This document shows, piece by piece, positions 22,495-32,947 of a stretch of DNA of 64,000 nt (positions are counted from its first letter, which is position 1; each line of letters begins with the position of its first letter). Made by a program: the position numbers and the translations under genes. The stretch comes from Usnea hakonensis (taxonomy: Eukaryota; Ascomycota; Lecanoromycetes; Lecanorales; Parmeliaceae): the NCBI GenBank assembly GCA_013423325.1, contig BLJB01000124.1:296-64295 (forward strand). Direction: 5' to 3'. The notes beneath the pieces are model-generated. The model had not been told where the DNA came from, did no database searches, and worked only from the letters and a program-made list of their open reading frames with translations.

Positions 22495-22819
22495 TGTGAG
22501 GAGGCTGGGAGGATTTGAGTGGTAATTTCATTCATGCATGCATGCAGGGGAAAACCCGGTGTGAATGATGCATTTAATTTTTTTGTACAGCGGCATAGCA
22601 TTGGTCTCGGATCCTTCGGATAAGGAGGATGGCAAGCAATGTTCATCAATTTCCATCAATTTCCGAAGAACAATGTGCTCTCTTCTCGCTCCCCATCGAC
22701 CGCTAGCTCGAATCAAGCAGCACAAGTGGGTATCTCTGCGAGTAACACAAGTCATAGCCACAGATATAGCTATAGCTGCAAACCCTGAACCAACCTCTTC
22801 CAGCAAAAAGATTTCTCGC
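22495..22819. other. Convergent intergenic spacer CSN6/PARP
   Basis: The 3' ends of CSN6 (+) and the PARP gene (-) face each other. No gene seen. A short (TGCA)n run lies near 22533-22544. Confidence 0.6.
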
Positions 22820-25667
22820 TCAGTAGCCAAATCCACCCGGAATCATCTCCACCCTGAATAGATAGCGGAGCTTGACCTGGGCTACGTCGTAGGCGATATA
22901 TTCCTACTCACTATCAGCACGCAGGTTTCAGGGTGGAATAGAAGAAAACGGCGAGCGCGTACGTTATACTGTAGATAGCTATAGGCATGGTTTGCTGGCC
23001 CTGGCTCCATTGTCGTGTCAGGCTGTTCCTTTCAATCAGCATCATCTCCGTTCTCATCAACAATGCCCCGCTGAGGGAGGGGAACAAAACCATTGCCACT
23101 CCAGCCAAGTCTGCATTCACGCAACCTGCATCTTTCCATCCCATAGGAACAGTAGCACCTTTACCACACGTGGCGATGCACCCGTGCTGCTTAGCCATCT
23201 CCGCAGCATCAGAACGACCCACTGTAAGAGAGAGCATCGGTTTGCCCAATTCAGCTTCGCAGAGGAGAAGGAGGCCCGTGTTGCTGGAGGCGTGGGCTTG
23301 GCAGTAGTTGGCGGATTTGGAGGAGATATCGGCCTACAGTGGCATCAGTGGTGGTATTATATGGCGACGAATTGGATCAAACAAAGTACGTACCAGATAA
23401 ACACCTTTTCCAAATGCATATCCATTCACTGGAGCCTCTGGAGGGGCAATGCGAAGGCCTTGGGACAGGATCCCACCGTAGTTCGTAACCCGAGAGCCGT
23501 GCCAGAGAAGGCGGCGGTCGCTGCCTTTGTGTTTTAATTGCTCGAAGCGCGACTTTTCGCCGGTGCGTTCGATGCGGAAGATATCTTGGACCTGAAAAAT
23601 GGTGATCAGGGTTTGGGATTTGGCTCAAGAGGACAGAATTCTAGAATACCTTGAATGAGAGATGATGGGTGTGTCCGTGAGATTTGATCAAATACTCGTG
23701 GAGGAGCTTAAATTCGTCCGAGTCCATGTCAACTAAAAGGAAAACAATTGATGAGACCTTCATAACTTAGAGCCAGCAGTGACCCTGGGCTTAGACCGAC
23801 AAAGACCCGTGGAAAAGGAGTCAAGACTTACGAGGAGTCATCTCTTGCAATCCCAGCCCACAATATTGGCGATCTAGTTCGTTGACAGCAGCGTCTCCTC
23901 CAGTATCTTTCATAATGGTACTCGCAATCTGCATATCGCTCAGTGACTCCATCAAATTGATCTCTTTCTTCAGCTTTTCATCAGACGAGATGACTGGTGG
24001 TCGACTCCGACCAAAAGCGTGAGGAATGACAGTATAAAAAGCGTTGCTGCAAGCGGCGATAGCGTCAAGCCAAGTCATGTTGTGCTTGTTGTCAGCAATT
24101 GCTGGATCCGTAAGCAGTTCTGAAAGATCTTTGAGTATCTCGAAACCCCTTTCCAAAGTGCGCTTGCTCAGCATTCCTAAAGGAAGCTTTTCTGCATCGT
24201 AGTCCAACTCTCTCATAGTATCCGCGAAAAACTGCTGGTTGAAGATCAACTCCATGAGCCGTTGGACGGATTTTGGAAGTGCACTGTCAGCTCGCTTGAC
24301 AGGGCTAGCAGCGTCGATGTTCTTGGAGGGCCCACTAGTATTTGCAGTGGATAGTTCCTTAGCATCGTCATCAGAGTCGTCTTCGTACTTGCGTTCGATG
24401 AAGGTGTAATATCCTTTCTGCCTACTTCTCGTTGGGGCATCAAATCTATTAGACCAGGGGACTCCAGCTTTGTCTTTGAATTTCTTCTCGAAGAATGACA
24501 TGGCGCTTGCGAAGCTACCATCCCCAAGAGTGGTACCTTTCCCCAATTCACCGACTCTACCCCAGCGTGTCCAAGTTTGATAATCGCCAGCCCCAGACAC
24601 TAGGATCTGAACGCGGTAGAATTTGTTGTTATTCGCCCCTGCGTTGGTTTGATTCAATGCCGCATCGTAGATCATTCCATCGACGCCAATGTAGACTCGA
24701 TGAGTTCCTGTATTTGTTGGTTGGTATGACTTCCACTCGAAAAAGCTCGCCATCAGCAAATCTTACCTGTAAGAGGACATGTCTCGTCGACTGGGATTAG
24801 AAGGGAGCCAGACTTTGCTCTCTGTACCTCCCTATGCTTCTTCATGGGAGATTCTTCTGGGAGATCTTTGGCATCCGAAGATTCCTCTTCCATGGGACTT
24901 GGGCTTCTCAGTCGCTTCTGGGCCTTCCCTTTCGAGTCTTTTTGTTTGGAAGGCGCTGAGCCCACCGAGTCCGTAGCGACATCGTGACTAGAGTTGAGCT
25001 GACTGAATGAGAATTGAGCTTCATCGGCCTGTGTTTGGGTGTCGATCGAAGCCGTGAGCCAGTCGAAACTGACGAGTTTAATGTCAGGAAATTTGCTAGC
25101 TTCCTGGACTGTGACAGGTACAAGCACCAAAGCGTTAGCCGAATGTTTAATGAGATGGGAGAACTGTGAGTTGCAAAGAGCTGTGTCAAGCAGATGTGGT
25201 AAGCCCGGAAAGCCAAACAAGGAGATGAAGGTTGACAAGAGGCAGAGAATTGTCTGTACTTCCGGGCTGACCAGAACTATCAAGACTTTCCGATATGCTG
25301 CACTCAAGCTCATGAGAAGAAGGTGGTAAGAGGCGATTGCAGCTGCGCCTAATAGTAAAGGTCAATAGCCAAGTCTCTTACCTTTCACAGCATTGGCCTC
25401 GATATGCTTAGCAGTGGTGACCAAGTGCGTAACCGCGGCATTGTCCTGCTCTTGTCGTATCTTGGTGACGTGTATGCCGCCGTACTTCTTGATAAGGGCT
25501 CCTATATGCGCTTTTCATGAAGGGTCAGATGCCGAAATATGCTATATGCCATATGCCATGTCTACGCTTGGGCCAAGTGTAAAGTCTCGCAGGATTCGTT
25601 GCTTACCATGTGTCGTGTCAAATTTTCCACTCAAGGCTATCACGCAATCTTGCAAAGGAGTTGCCAT
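22820..25667 (-). CDS. Poly(ADP-ribose) polymerase (BRCT-WGR-PRD-catalytic)
   Basis: Nine exons (minus): 25667-25607, 25501-25382, 25108-24767, 24707-23832, 23732-23650, 23591-23394, 23333-23091, 23022-22963 and 22903-22820. All are in frame; 688 residues. BRCT domain about 1-90 (MATPLQDCVIALSGKF; VSFDWLTASID). A basic linker with KKH and KRLRSP motifs follows. WGR domain about 180-290 (RWGRVGELG; MSFFEKKFKDK). PARP regulatory helical domain about 325-465. ADP-ribosyltransferase domain about 470-688 with the H-Y-E triad: H525 in LLWHGSR, Y570 in SKSANYC and E662 in NEYIAYD. The nuclear enzyme uses NAD+ to modify proteins at DNA breaks. This BRCT-WGR form without N-terminal zinc fingers is the usual fungal PARP. 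Intron 3 counted from the 3' end lies in the HGSR-to-Y region and the last intron falls directly before E662. Confidence 0.93.
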
Positions 25668-25969
25668 GTCTGCAATTGGCTTGTTGGCTACTAGGACTTA
25701 ATGTGAAAAGATGCAGGCTGGAGATGGGAAGGCATTGTGAGACATGACATGTTTGTTGTAGCAATCTTTCTGGCGGCAGACTAGAGCCTTTTTAGGCCTA
25801 GCGCCAGGCACCAGGAACATTTCCGCACACTTGGAGAAAGAGCTACCAGTCAACATTTTGAACAACCAAGTAAGGCAAGGTAAGGTAGGGTAGGTAGAAG
25901 CTGTCATCTAGTCAAATCAAAGGTCTATAAAGACATGTAACACACCGTAAAGCTTTCCGAGAAACGTCT
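25668..25969. promoter_or_regulatory. PARP upstream region with GTAAGG repeats
   Basis: About 300 bases between the SYLF gene end and the PARP start. Positions 25868-25902 carry a run of AAGGTAAGG/GGTAGG words. No gene seen. Confidence 0.45.
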
Positions 25970-27763
25970 CTAGCCGCTTTTCCATGCCCCTGGGTAAGAG
26001 GCTTCCAACGGCGTGTTAGGAATAGAATGAAACTCCTCGTCGTCGTTGCCCACTGCCTTGACAGCGCTCTCCTTCTCGTTTCCCATGCCAACAGGAAGCC
26101 CATTGCTCGCCTCATTGTCCTCCATCTTGATGGCTGGTTCTGCAGGTGTGCGTGAGTAGTCTGATCCACTCACTGAGACCTCGTCGAAGCCATCCCTCTT
26201 CAGCGATAGCCTATCAGCATCATTTTCTGGAGCTAGGTCAATTTCGGTCAGCTTCTCCTCAAGCTTATCGTAATCCTCAGGTTGGGATGCTTCCTTTTCC
26301 CCGTTGGTGTGTTCTTCTGGTGGACCAGTGAGATTGATACCTAACCCTGAATCCTCATGCTCTTGTGCAAGAGGACTTGTGGGCTGCTCGAAACTGGGGT
26401 TTTTCGACCCCGAGTTTCGGTAAGGATTTCGCGGTGGTAGAGCTGGTGGTATTCTTTTAGGTATGGTCACCACCTTGGCCTTCTGGATTACTGGCATTTC
26501 GTTGGCTTCTTCCACGTCGCCGTTTAGATCGTGGTTAGGTTCACCATTGTCGACTTCATCCGAGTCTGTCTTGTTTGACATCGGGAGTGGTTCAGCGGTT
26601 TGCGTACCACGATCGATGCTGGCAATGCTAAGCCGACCACTATCTCTCCTGGCATCTCTCTTGGCGATACTATTCTGACGATTGAAGTTGCTGAAGATCG
26701 GACTATGCTGGGAAGGTTTGTATTCGAAGGCATCGCTGCTGGGCCTATTTTTCGTGCCGGCTTCTGTAATCTCCTTGATCTCCATGCCTTGCTCCTCCAA
26801 TGCATGAACTCCATAAGGGTCTGGATCATCTTCTGATGGTGGTAGGCCAAATCCAGTACCTGGACCGTCCACGACTTCAAAGTCCCCAGGTGTAGGCTCG
26901 GCTGATGCTATCAAGGCTTCATCGACATTGTCGCCCTGAGCTGCATTGATCGTAGCCATAAGTGTCCGAATCTCGTATGGCTCGTGCCTGACCTTGCCTG
27001 TTAATATTTCGGATACAGTCAACTTCTGTCCATAGAACCTCTCGTTCTCATCCCCCCTCTCGATGATCACCGTTCCGTCGATTTGCACCCCAGCGTAGAA
27101 TCCTCGACTCTTCATGTAATTGAACACAGGCGCCTGTCTCTTATGCAGCTCCGTCTCCAAAATGCCACCTACCCCAACCGGCCCAGCCACAACACTGATC
27201 TCGCCTCCAACCGTAGCGCGTATCTTAGTGAAAGCTTCCAAAGCCTTTTCCGTGTTTATGACGACGACGCAATCGTAAATGTCGACTCCAACCATGAAGC
27301 CCAGGCCTGCAGTATGGAGCAATATCCCAGAGGGGGGAGACCACGTGCCGTCCTCCTTCCTGCCCACCAATATTCCCGATCCTCCAGCCCCACTGACCCA
27401 CAAGCCTGTCCTCATGGTTGTAAAGATTGCCAGCCCCTTTGCTCTCTTGATCACCGCGGTGGGTATTTTCTTGACGACCCTCTGTTTCCCCATGGGCTTA
27501 TCCGCATTGACAACACCGTTGGAGAGGTTGTTCTCATCCTCGACATAGAAGCCATCTTTGCAGAAGCTGCGGAGGATGCGCGCAGCCTTGTCTGATTCTT
27601 TGTCGAGTGTAGTCGGCCAGAAGGCTTCGGATCCTAATTTATTGGAGAGTTTGTTGACAGGAGCGCCGAGTTTGTCTACAAGACTGTAAACTTTGTCGAA
27701 CCCTTGCTTTGAGGTAGTCTTGGTCGTCGACCAACTGGGAAGCGTGGGAAATGGGATGGGCAT
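25970..27763 (-). CDS. SYLF-domain (Ysc84/SH3YL1-type) protein
   Basis: A single-exon protein of 597 residues. Residues about 1-275 form a complete SYLF (DUF500) domain: EAFWPTTLDKESDKAARILRSF, IPTAVIKRAKGLAIFTT, GLWVSGAGGSGILVGRKEDGTWSPPSG, GFMVGVDIYDCVVVINTEKALEAF and GGEISVVAGPVGVGG. In yeast Ysc84/Lsb3 this domain binds phosphoinositides and bundles actin at endocytic sites. The C-terminal half is long, disordered and acidic, with Pro-rich stretches (IPPALPPRNPYRNS) that could bind SH3 domains. No SH3 domain is present, unlike Ysc84 itself, so it resembles the SH3-less fungal paralogues. Role in endocytosis or membrane-actin contact is inferred from family. Confidence 0.9.
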   Translation of the reverse strand: MPIPFPTLPSWSTTKTTSKQGFDKVYSLVDKLGAPVNKLSNKLGSEAFWPTTLDKESDKAARILRSFCKDGFYVEDENNLSNGVVNADKPMGKQRVVKKIPTAVIKRAKGLAIFTTMRTGLWVSGAGGSGILVGRKEDGTWSPPSGILLHTAGLGFMVGVDIYDCVVVINTEKALEAFTKIRATVGGEISVVAGPVGVGGILETELHKRQAPVFNYMKSRGFYAGVQIDGTVIIERGDENERFYGQKLTVSEILTGKVRHEPYEIRTLMATINAAQGDNVDEALIASAEPTPGDFEVVDGPGTGFGLPPSEDDPDPYGVHALEEQGMEIKEITEAGTKNRPSSDAFEYKPSQHSPIFSNFNRQNSIAKRDARRDSGRLSIASIDRGTQTAEPLPMSNKTDSDEVDNGEPNHDLNGDVEEANEMPVIQKAKVVTIPKRIPPALPPRNPYRNSGSKNPSFEQPTSPLAQEHEDSGLGINLTGPPEEHTNGEKEASQPEDYDKLEEKLTEIDLAPENDADRLSLKRDGFDEVSVSGSDYSRTPAEPAIKMEDNEASNGLPVGMGNEKESAVKAVGNDDEEFHSIPNTPLEASYPGAWKSG

Positions 27764-28436
27764 TTTTTGGGATTTTTTAGTTTTTAGCGGGTGAGGGGAA
27801 TCTCAGAAGCGCAGGTCAAGCCTCAAGCCGTCGGGATTGCATAGATCACCTATCATCTCCCTCGCGCCAAAAAAGAGAAGCTCTGATAATTTGTCAAACA
27901 AGATGAATAAATTACTCGGCCTTACGGGGGTGCAATGTTTGTACAAAGTTATCGCGATGCCTTTTGAAAGGCAAGGTATGTTGTCCTGATGAGATTCCCC
28001 CAAGCAAACGCCGTTTGTTCCGGCTGCACCACATGCTTACCTTACTGCTCTGGTTCCTTCCGGTAGAAACCGGTCCAAGCATTCGAACAACCACTCCCCC
28101 CAAGCAGAGTCTCAGCCTCAGCCTCAACACATACAGTACAACAACCTCATGCAGTCTCAACTCTTATTAGTCACTTGTCCCAGAGTCCACAGCAATCTCA
28201 GCCTCGACCCTAGTAATTCACCGCATCGAAATGCAACCGGTGAGCCGCAAAAGCAAAAGCGGTGAATAGCTCCCCCGGAATAATCCTCGGCCATGGCTCG
28301 GATGTCCGAGGCGCTTGGAGATCCCCGCGTCGTCATGCCTATAAATTCTTTTTATGTTGTACTTTCCCACAATGGCATCTCTCATGCATGAACGATCTAA
28401 CAATGAATAGTTCGCTGTGACAAGGACTCCTAGAGC
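27764..28436. promoter_or_regulatory. Divergent SYLF/MFS promoter region
   Basis: About 670 bases between two divergent starts. It has pyrimidine-rich stretches, and an everted CCGG pair (CCGG-N6-CCGG at about 28059-28072) that could bind a Zn2Cys6 factor. No gene seen. Confidence 0.4.
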
Positions 28437-29932
28437 ATGGCTTCCAAAGCAAAGTCGCTCCTCTCCGTCTTGGCAGACGAGCTCGGCATTTTCTCCATAG
28501 CACATTCCTCCAAAGATACGAAGCTTTTATGTCTGCAGCGCTTCACACGACTTTTTGCCTACGGTGCCTCAACTCTCATACTTGCCCTCTACCTCTCAAG
28601 CCTTGGTACTTCGGACGCTCGCATCGGACTCTTCATGACTTTGACCCTCCTCGGAGATGTTGTCATCAGTTTCCTCCTTACTCTTGTCGCTGACGGGCTT
28701 GGAAGAAGACGGATCCTCATACTTGGGGCCGCTCTCATGAGTGCTAGTGGACTTGTCTTTGCCCTGAGTGGGAATTACTGGGTCCTGGTGGCAGCGAGTA
28801 TATTTGGTGTCATAAGCCCGAGGTACACGCCCTCCCTCACCCAGAGACAGAGTGTGCTAATTATCCACCTAGTGGTAACGAAATTGGGCCTTTCAGAGCA
28901 ATCGAGGAGTCCACACTTGCCCAGCTCACCGCAAAAGAGATACGCAGCGACATCTTCGCCTGGTATACATTGGTCGGCAACGCAGGCACGGCAAGCGGTT
29001 CTCTTGTTTGCGGTTGGATAGTTCAGACGCTTCTTGGAAAAGGAAAATGGTCTGAGCCAAGTGCCTATCGGATGATCTTTGGTATCTACGCTATTCTAGG
29101 ACTTATCAAGCTTTTGCTCGCTGTCTTGCTTAGCGACAAGTGCGAGCCCGAACAGCCAGAGCAGGAATATCACGAGGCGCATCAGATGGACAACGTAGAA
29201 GTTGAAGGCCTGCTCTCAGATGACGAAGCTAGCCAGGAAGATCAAAACCAATCGAATGCACGCGCACGGCGTCCGGAAATCAAGAGAAGATCGGTCTGGC
29301 CAGTCATCTCCCCTGCCTCACGCAGTATCCTTATCAAGCTCTGTCTGCTTTTCGCTGTTGACTCTTTGGCATCTGGTCTCGTACCTCTGTCGTGGGTCAC
29401 CTATTTCTTTAATCGCAGATTCAAAATTCCCGAAGGCCAACTGGGGACCCTATTCTTCGCTACGAATATCATCTCTTCCATTTCGAATCTCGCAGCATCT
29501 TCACTTGCTAAAAGGATAGGTCTGATCAAGACCATGGTCTTTACCCATTTGCCGTCAGCGATTTTTCTCGCTCTTATACCACTGCCGAGCCAGGCGGGTT
29601 TAGCTGTGACATTTCTCATCCTCCGGTCCTGCATGCAAAACATGGACCAAGCACCCCGTCAAGCCTTTCTTTCTGCCGCAGTCCTACCTAGCGAAAGGAC
29701 GGCTATCATGGGTGTGGTGAACGTGGTCAAGACTCTCGCCCAGAGCGGCGGACCAATTGCCACCGGTTGGCTTGCAGAAATTGGGAAATTCTGGATTGCT
29801 TTCCTGATTGCTGGGGCGATGAAAGCAAGTTACGACTTGGCCATGCTGAAGATGTTCTTGGGCCAGAAAAGCCGTGAAGAAGTGGAAGAGAGCAGTAAGC
29901 AACACCGAGAAAGAGAGAACGGAGCCGCCTGA
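28437..29932 (+). CDS. Major facilitator superfamily transporter
   Basis: Two exons, 28437-28822 and 28873-29932 (50-nt intron), 481 residues. The intron falls at GVISP/SGNEIGPFRAIEE, a conserved block of one fungal MFS group resembling yeast YCR023C-type carriers. About 12 membrane segments are visible in two halves, with the MFS loop signature VADGLGRRRIL (residues about 83-93) and a central acidic hydrophilic loop (residues about 230-285). The C-terminus is cytosolic and charged. Substrate unknown. No biosynthetic genes lie nearby, so it is not evidently a cluster exporter. Confidence 0.9.
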
Positions 29933-30817
29933 TCGCTAGACTATTGTATCACGACCTCTGGAGGTAAAAGCCTGGCTTATACATGTCCGGCTTCTTAACA
30001 GACAATTCCAGTCATCCGTCTATCGTCATTGCTAGTCTTTTCACTAAATTGTGCTGCCATCGATGCTGTGTCGAAGGCCTGTAACAATAGCTTGAGAAGA
30101 AGTCGACGGGTCTCCGGCTGTGCACCTCAAGCTTATCGCTTTCATGTACATAGCATATGAGCCAGACGACTCGGCCGATACAATTATATTCATTCCGAGT
30201 CTTCGCTAGTGTAGAGCTGACATCACATCAACTACGTCTCACCGCTCTCCAAGCCCGCCATAATAGTACCGCCATCCCGTACTTGCCTCAGTCCACTCTT
30301 CCAACCAGCAACGTCTTCTCTCGTCTCTCTTTCAACAGACTTGATCTCTCGGCGCCGGCTCGCCTGTGCCAATTATGATACATTTACAACGATGCCTTGC
30401 CCTGGGTTTTGTTGAATTATGTCCTTCGTATTTGGTTGTTGATGGTACTAGACCGGACATGTCTGACACTAATCCAAGATACACAGAGATGTGATCGCAA
30501 CGGCTTGTTGCACGGGCAATAAGAATAAGTTACGCGGATGCATGGAAGCGGATGATGTGGTATAGGTGCAGGCGGGGATGGAACTGATGCTAGGCCTTGC
30601 TAGGCCCATTTTGGGAGACATGCTGTTGAAGCACAGCCTATCATAAACATGCTTCACTCACAGAGATACATCTTCACGGGAGTGCCAAAGCGTTGATTGG
30701 ACACCATTCCCACTAACAGCTGCAAGGCATCCATCGCTCTCAGCAGTTGATGCTGTCCTCCAACGCTGGTCTCACGCCCCAATCACTCCTAGCGATAAAA
30801 GACAAACAAACAATCCT
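29933..30817. other. Convergent intergenic region
   Basis: About 880 bases between MFS (+) and dienelactone hydrolase (-) 3' ends. Only short, unpatterned frames. Nothing else seen. Confidence 0.55.
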
Positions 30818-31746
30818 CTACTGCAAATGCAAGAACTGCGCAAACCACGCCACCGCCACATTCTTCGCCCTCTCGAACGCCTTCTTCTGCTTCCCATCAC
30901 TCTGATCGCACCTGACCGCGAACCCGTGCGCGGAGCCGGGGAAATACTGATAGTCGTATTCGAGGTTCAAGCCCGGGATCACGCTGTTGACGTGCGTCTT
31001 CAGCTCAGGGGTGAGTTGTGGGTCGTGCTCTGGTGCGATGATTTGCACGGGGACGGAGACGGCGTCGATTTCCTCCTTTGTCAGGAGGGAGGGGTGGGCG
31101 GTTGAGATGCAGTCGACTAGGTTCTTGCCTGTTGCGATTGTTAGAATTGGACGCGTAGCTAATGGTGGGTCGATTTCAGGGGATGGTAATACCTTTAGCT
31201 CCTAGCTGAAAGACGGCCCAGCCGCCCCAGCAGAAGCCAATCGCACCAAGTTTCTTGAAGCCATGTTCGGTCTTCAACGACTTGGCGCAGCTTTCGACCT
31301 TGGGGAAAGCGGCCTCTTTGTTGTGACGACCAAGGAATCCCATCAGGTCGAATTTGCCGCCTTGCATCACTTCGGGAGTAACGATCTCGCCTCCATAGCT
31401 ATCAGGCTTTCACGTCAGCCATCATCTATGTTTGTTTGAAACTAATGTTAATGAGTATTACGCAGACTCACAAATCCGGAACATAGACAGTGGCGTCTAC
31501 TTCCTCCGCGTAGTGATCAGCGAGGAGGCGGACGTTGGGAAGAGTCCATCCGAAAATATCATGGACAATCATTATGGCAACCTAAGTCGTCGCATGTCAA
31601 TGTTGATGCACTGTAGCCTTCTAGCCCCAAAGGCAGCTAACCTCTTTGTTCGAACCGGTGACATAGGAGTCGATTTCGCCAATCTTGGTTTCTTTGCCGG
31701 TGGGTTTGCCATCCCACCTATATCCAGATAAACAGCACTGAGACAT
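30818..31746 (-). CDS. Dienelactone hydrolase family protein
   Basis: Four exons (minus): 31746-31642, 31581-31472, 31398-31193 and 31128-30818. Introns are 60-73 nt; 243 residues. An alpha/beta-hydrolase: MSQCCLSGYRWDGKPTG start typical of fungal DLH-family proteins, IMIVHDIFGW strand, nucleophile Cys128 in GFCWGG, Asp in APEHDPQL and His in GSAHGFAVR, giving the Cys-Asp-His triad of dienelactone hydrolases. Bacterial relatives open dienelactone in chlorocatechol breakdown; fungal members have varied or unknown esterase substrates. No aromatic-degradation partners are nearby. Predicted cytosolic, with no signal peptide. Confidence 0.92.
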
Positions 31747-31963
31747 GATTGCTTCAATATTTGGTGTTTATACTGATGGTACTTTGACGACGGTGAGGAA
31801 CTCTCGGTTTTCAGAAGGTTGAGCGCTTAAGAGGTGCAAGATCTGACAGGCGGGGGAGACGCAGCATGTCGTCATAGATTTCGTAGCTTGTCGCAATGAC
31901 AATGGTCAGGATGCAGAACACTTTTCTTCGACAGATTGTTTTCCTTTTCGTCCATCCTAGGAC

Positions 31964-32554
31964 CTATTGGTCGAGTCGTCCTGGAACGCGGAGACGGCCT
32001 TTTCCACTCACACCATGGATTCTTTTCAGGGCGTCCCACTGTGCTTTGGAGGTCCTCTTGCCATAAATGTGGCCTTTTTGATGCTCATCCATATAACCAC
32101 TCATGATCGTCGTGATCCACCCGTCCAGCTTGGCCCATCGTCTTGCTGGCTCCATTTTTCGTGGCATTGGTATGCCCCCGTCGATGATTCCGAACACTTC
32201 TCGTGATTCAAAGAAGCATCGGAGCTCCTGGGCCCATATATGGTAATTGCGGCCTTTCAATGTCGTCAACTTGACAGGGGGAGACTTCATGATACCGGCT
32301 TCCAAAGGCTCATTCAGATCTACCTTCAGAAGGTCGTCGATATCCAGCACTTCTTCGGCTGATTCATAGTCGTCGTCTTTCACCACTTCCTTCTTGCCTC
32401 GTCTGACATCAGAAGGCCCTGCAATTGGTGTCGCTGTGCCCCTAGCGGATCGATCTCTTTCGAGGCCGTTGCCTCCATGCAATGCCATGCCGCCTGCAGT
32501 CTCGTGCTCCCTGAGCTCGCTTCGGTCCCTGGAGCCGTCTCGTGAACGCACCAT
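31964..32554 (-). pseudogene. Truncated copia gag fragment
   Basis: An open frame of about 197 codons from the ATG at 32554 matches the N-terminal part of Ty1/copia Gag. It has a charged leader, then KLTTLKGRNYHIWAQELRCFF, DGWITTIMSGYMDE and KTSK-like RTSKAQWDALKRIHGVSGKGRL. After GKGRL the frame leaves the family pattern and stops within about 8 codons, so the element is cut off there: zinc knuckle, protease, integrase and RT are missing. Directly upstream lie a primer-binding-like site and one LTR. Confidence 0.75.
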
Positions 32555-32613
32555 GACGCGTGTCAATGGTAGCAACACTCGCACCGGTATAGATACCTAG
32601 TCAATGGCTGACC

Positions 32614-32625
32614 GGGCTTATGACC
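32614..32625 (-). other. Retrotransposon primer-binding site (half-tRNA-iMet type)
   Basis: On the minus strand, GGTCATAAGCCC follows immediately after the LTR end ACA. It resembles the copia-type primer site complementary to the anticodon region of initiator tRNA-Met (GGTTATGGGCCC) with two or three mismatches. Position and sequence both fit. Confidence 0.6.
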
Positions 32626-32947
32626 TGTTGTAAATACCTAGGCTTCAAATAGTGCAGGGAATGGTAAATAGCGTATCAAATAGATTATTAGGGCTAGGGC
32701 TAAATACCGGTCTAAAAAAATGACTTGCTGAGAAAGATCCGAACAGAAGAAAGCCTGCTTATATATGCAAATTTGGTAGAGAGTGGCCCAAATCCACATA
32801 GTAATTACTATGCAGCCATAGAAAAATCCCGAAGCCTCATGCATTTACCATTCCACACCAAAAAGCCATTCTCCTCCTCATTCTCACTGTGGCACGAATG
32901 GCTTCCACTCGAAATGAGCCATTACCAAGCCACCAAATTTACTAACA
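32626..32947 (-). mobile_element. Copia 5' LTR (single copy)
   Basis: About 322 bp bounded by imperfect inverted ends: plus-strand TGTTGTAAAT at 32626 and ATTTACTAACA ending at 32947, giving the TG...CA structure. On the element's strand it contains TATATAA (near 32760) at a promoter-like place. It sits directly next to the primer-binding site and the gag fragment. The 3' LTR was not found in the window. Confidence 0.65.
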
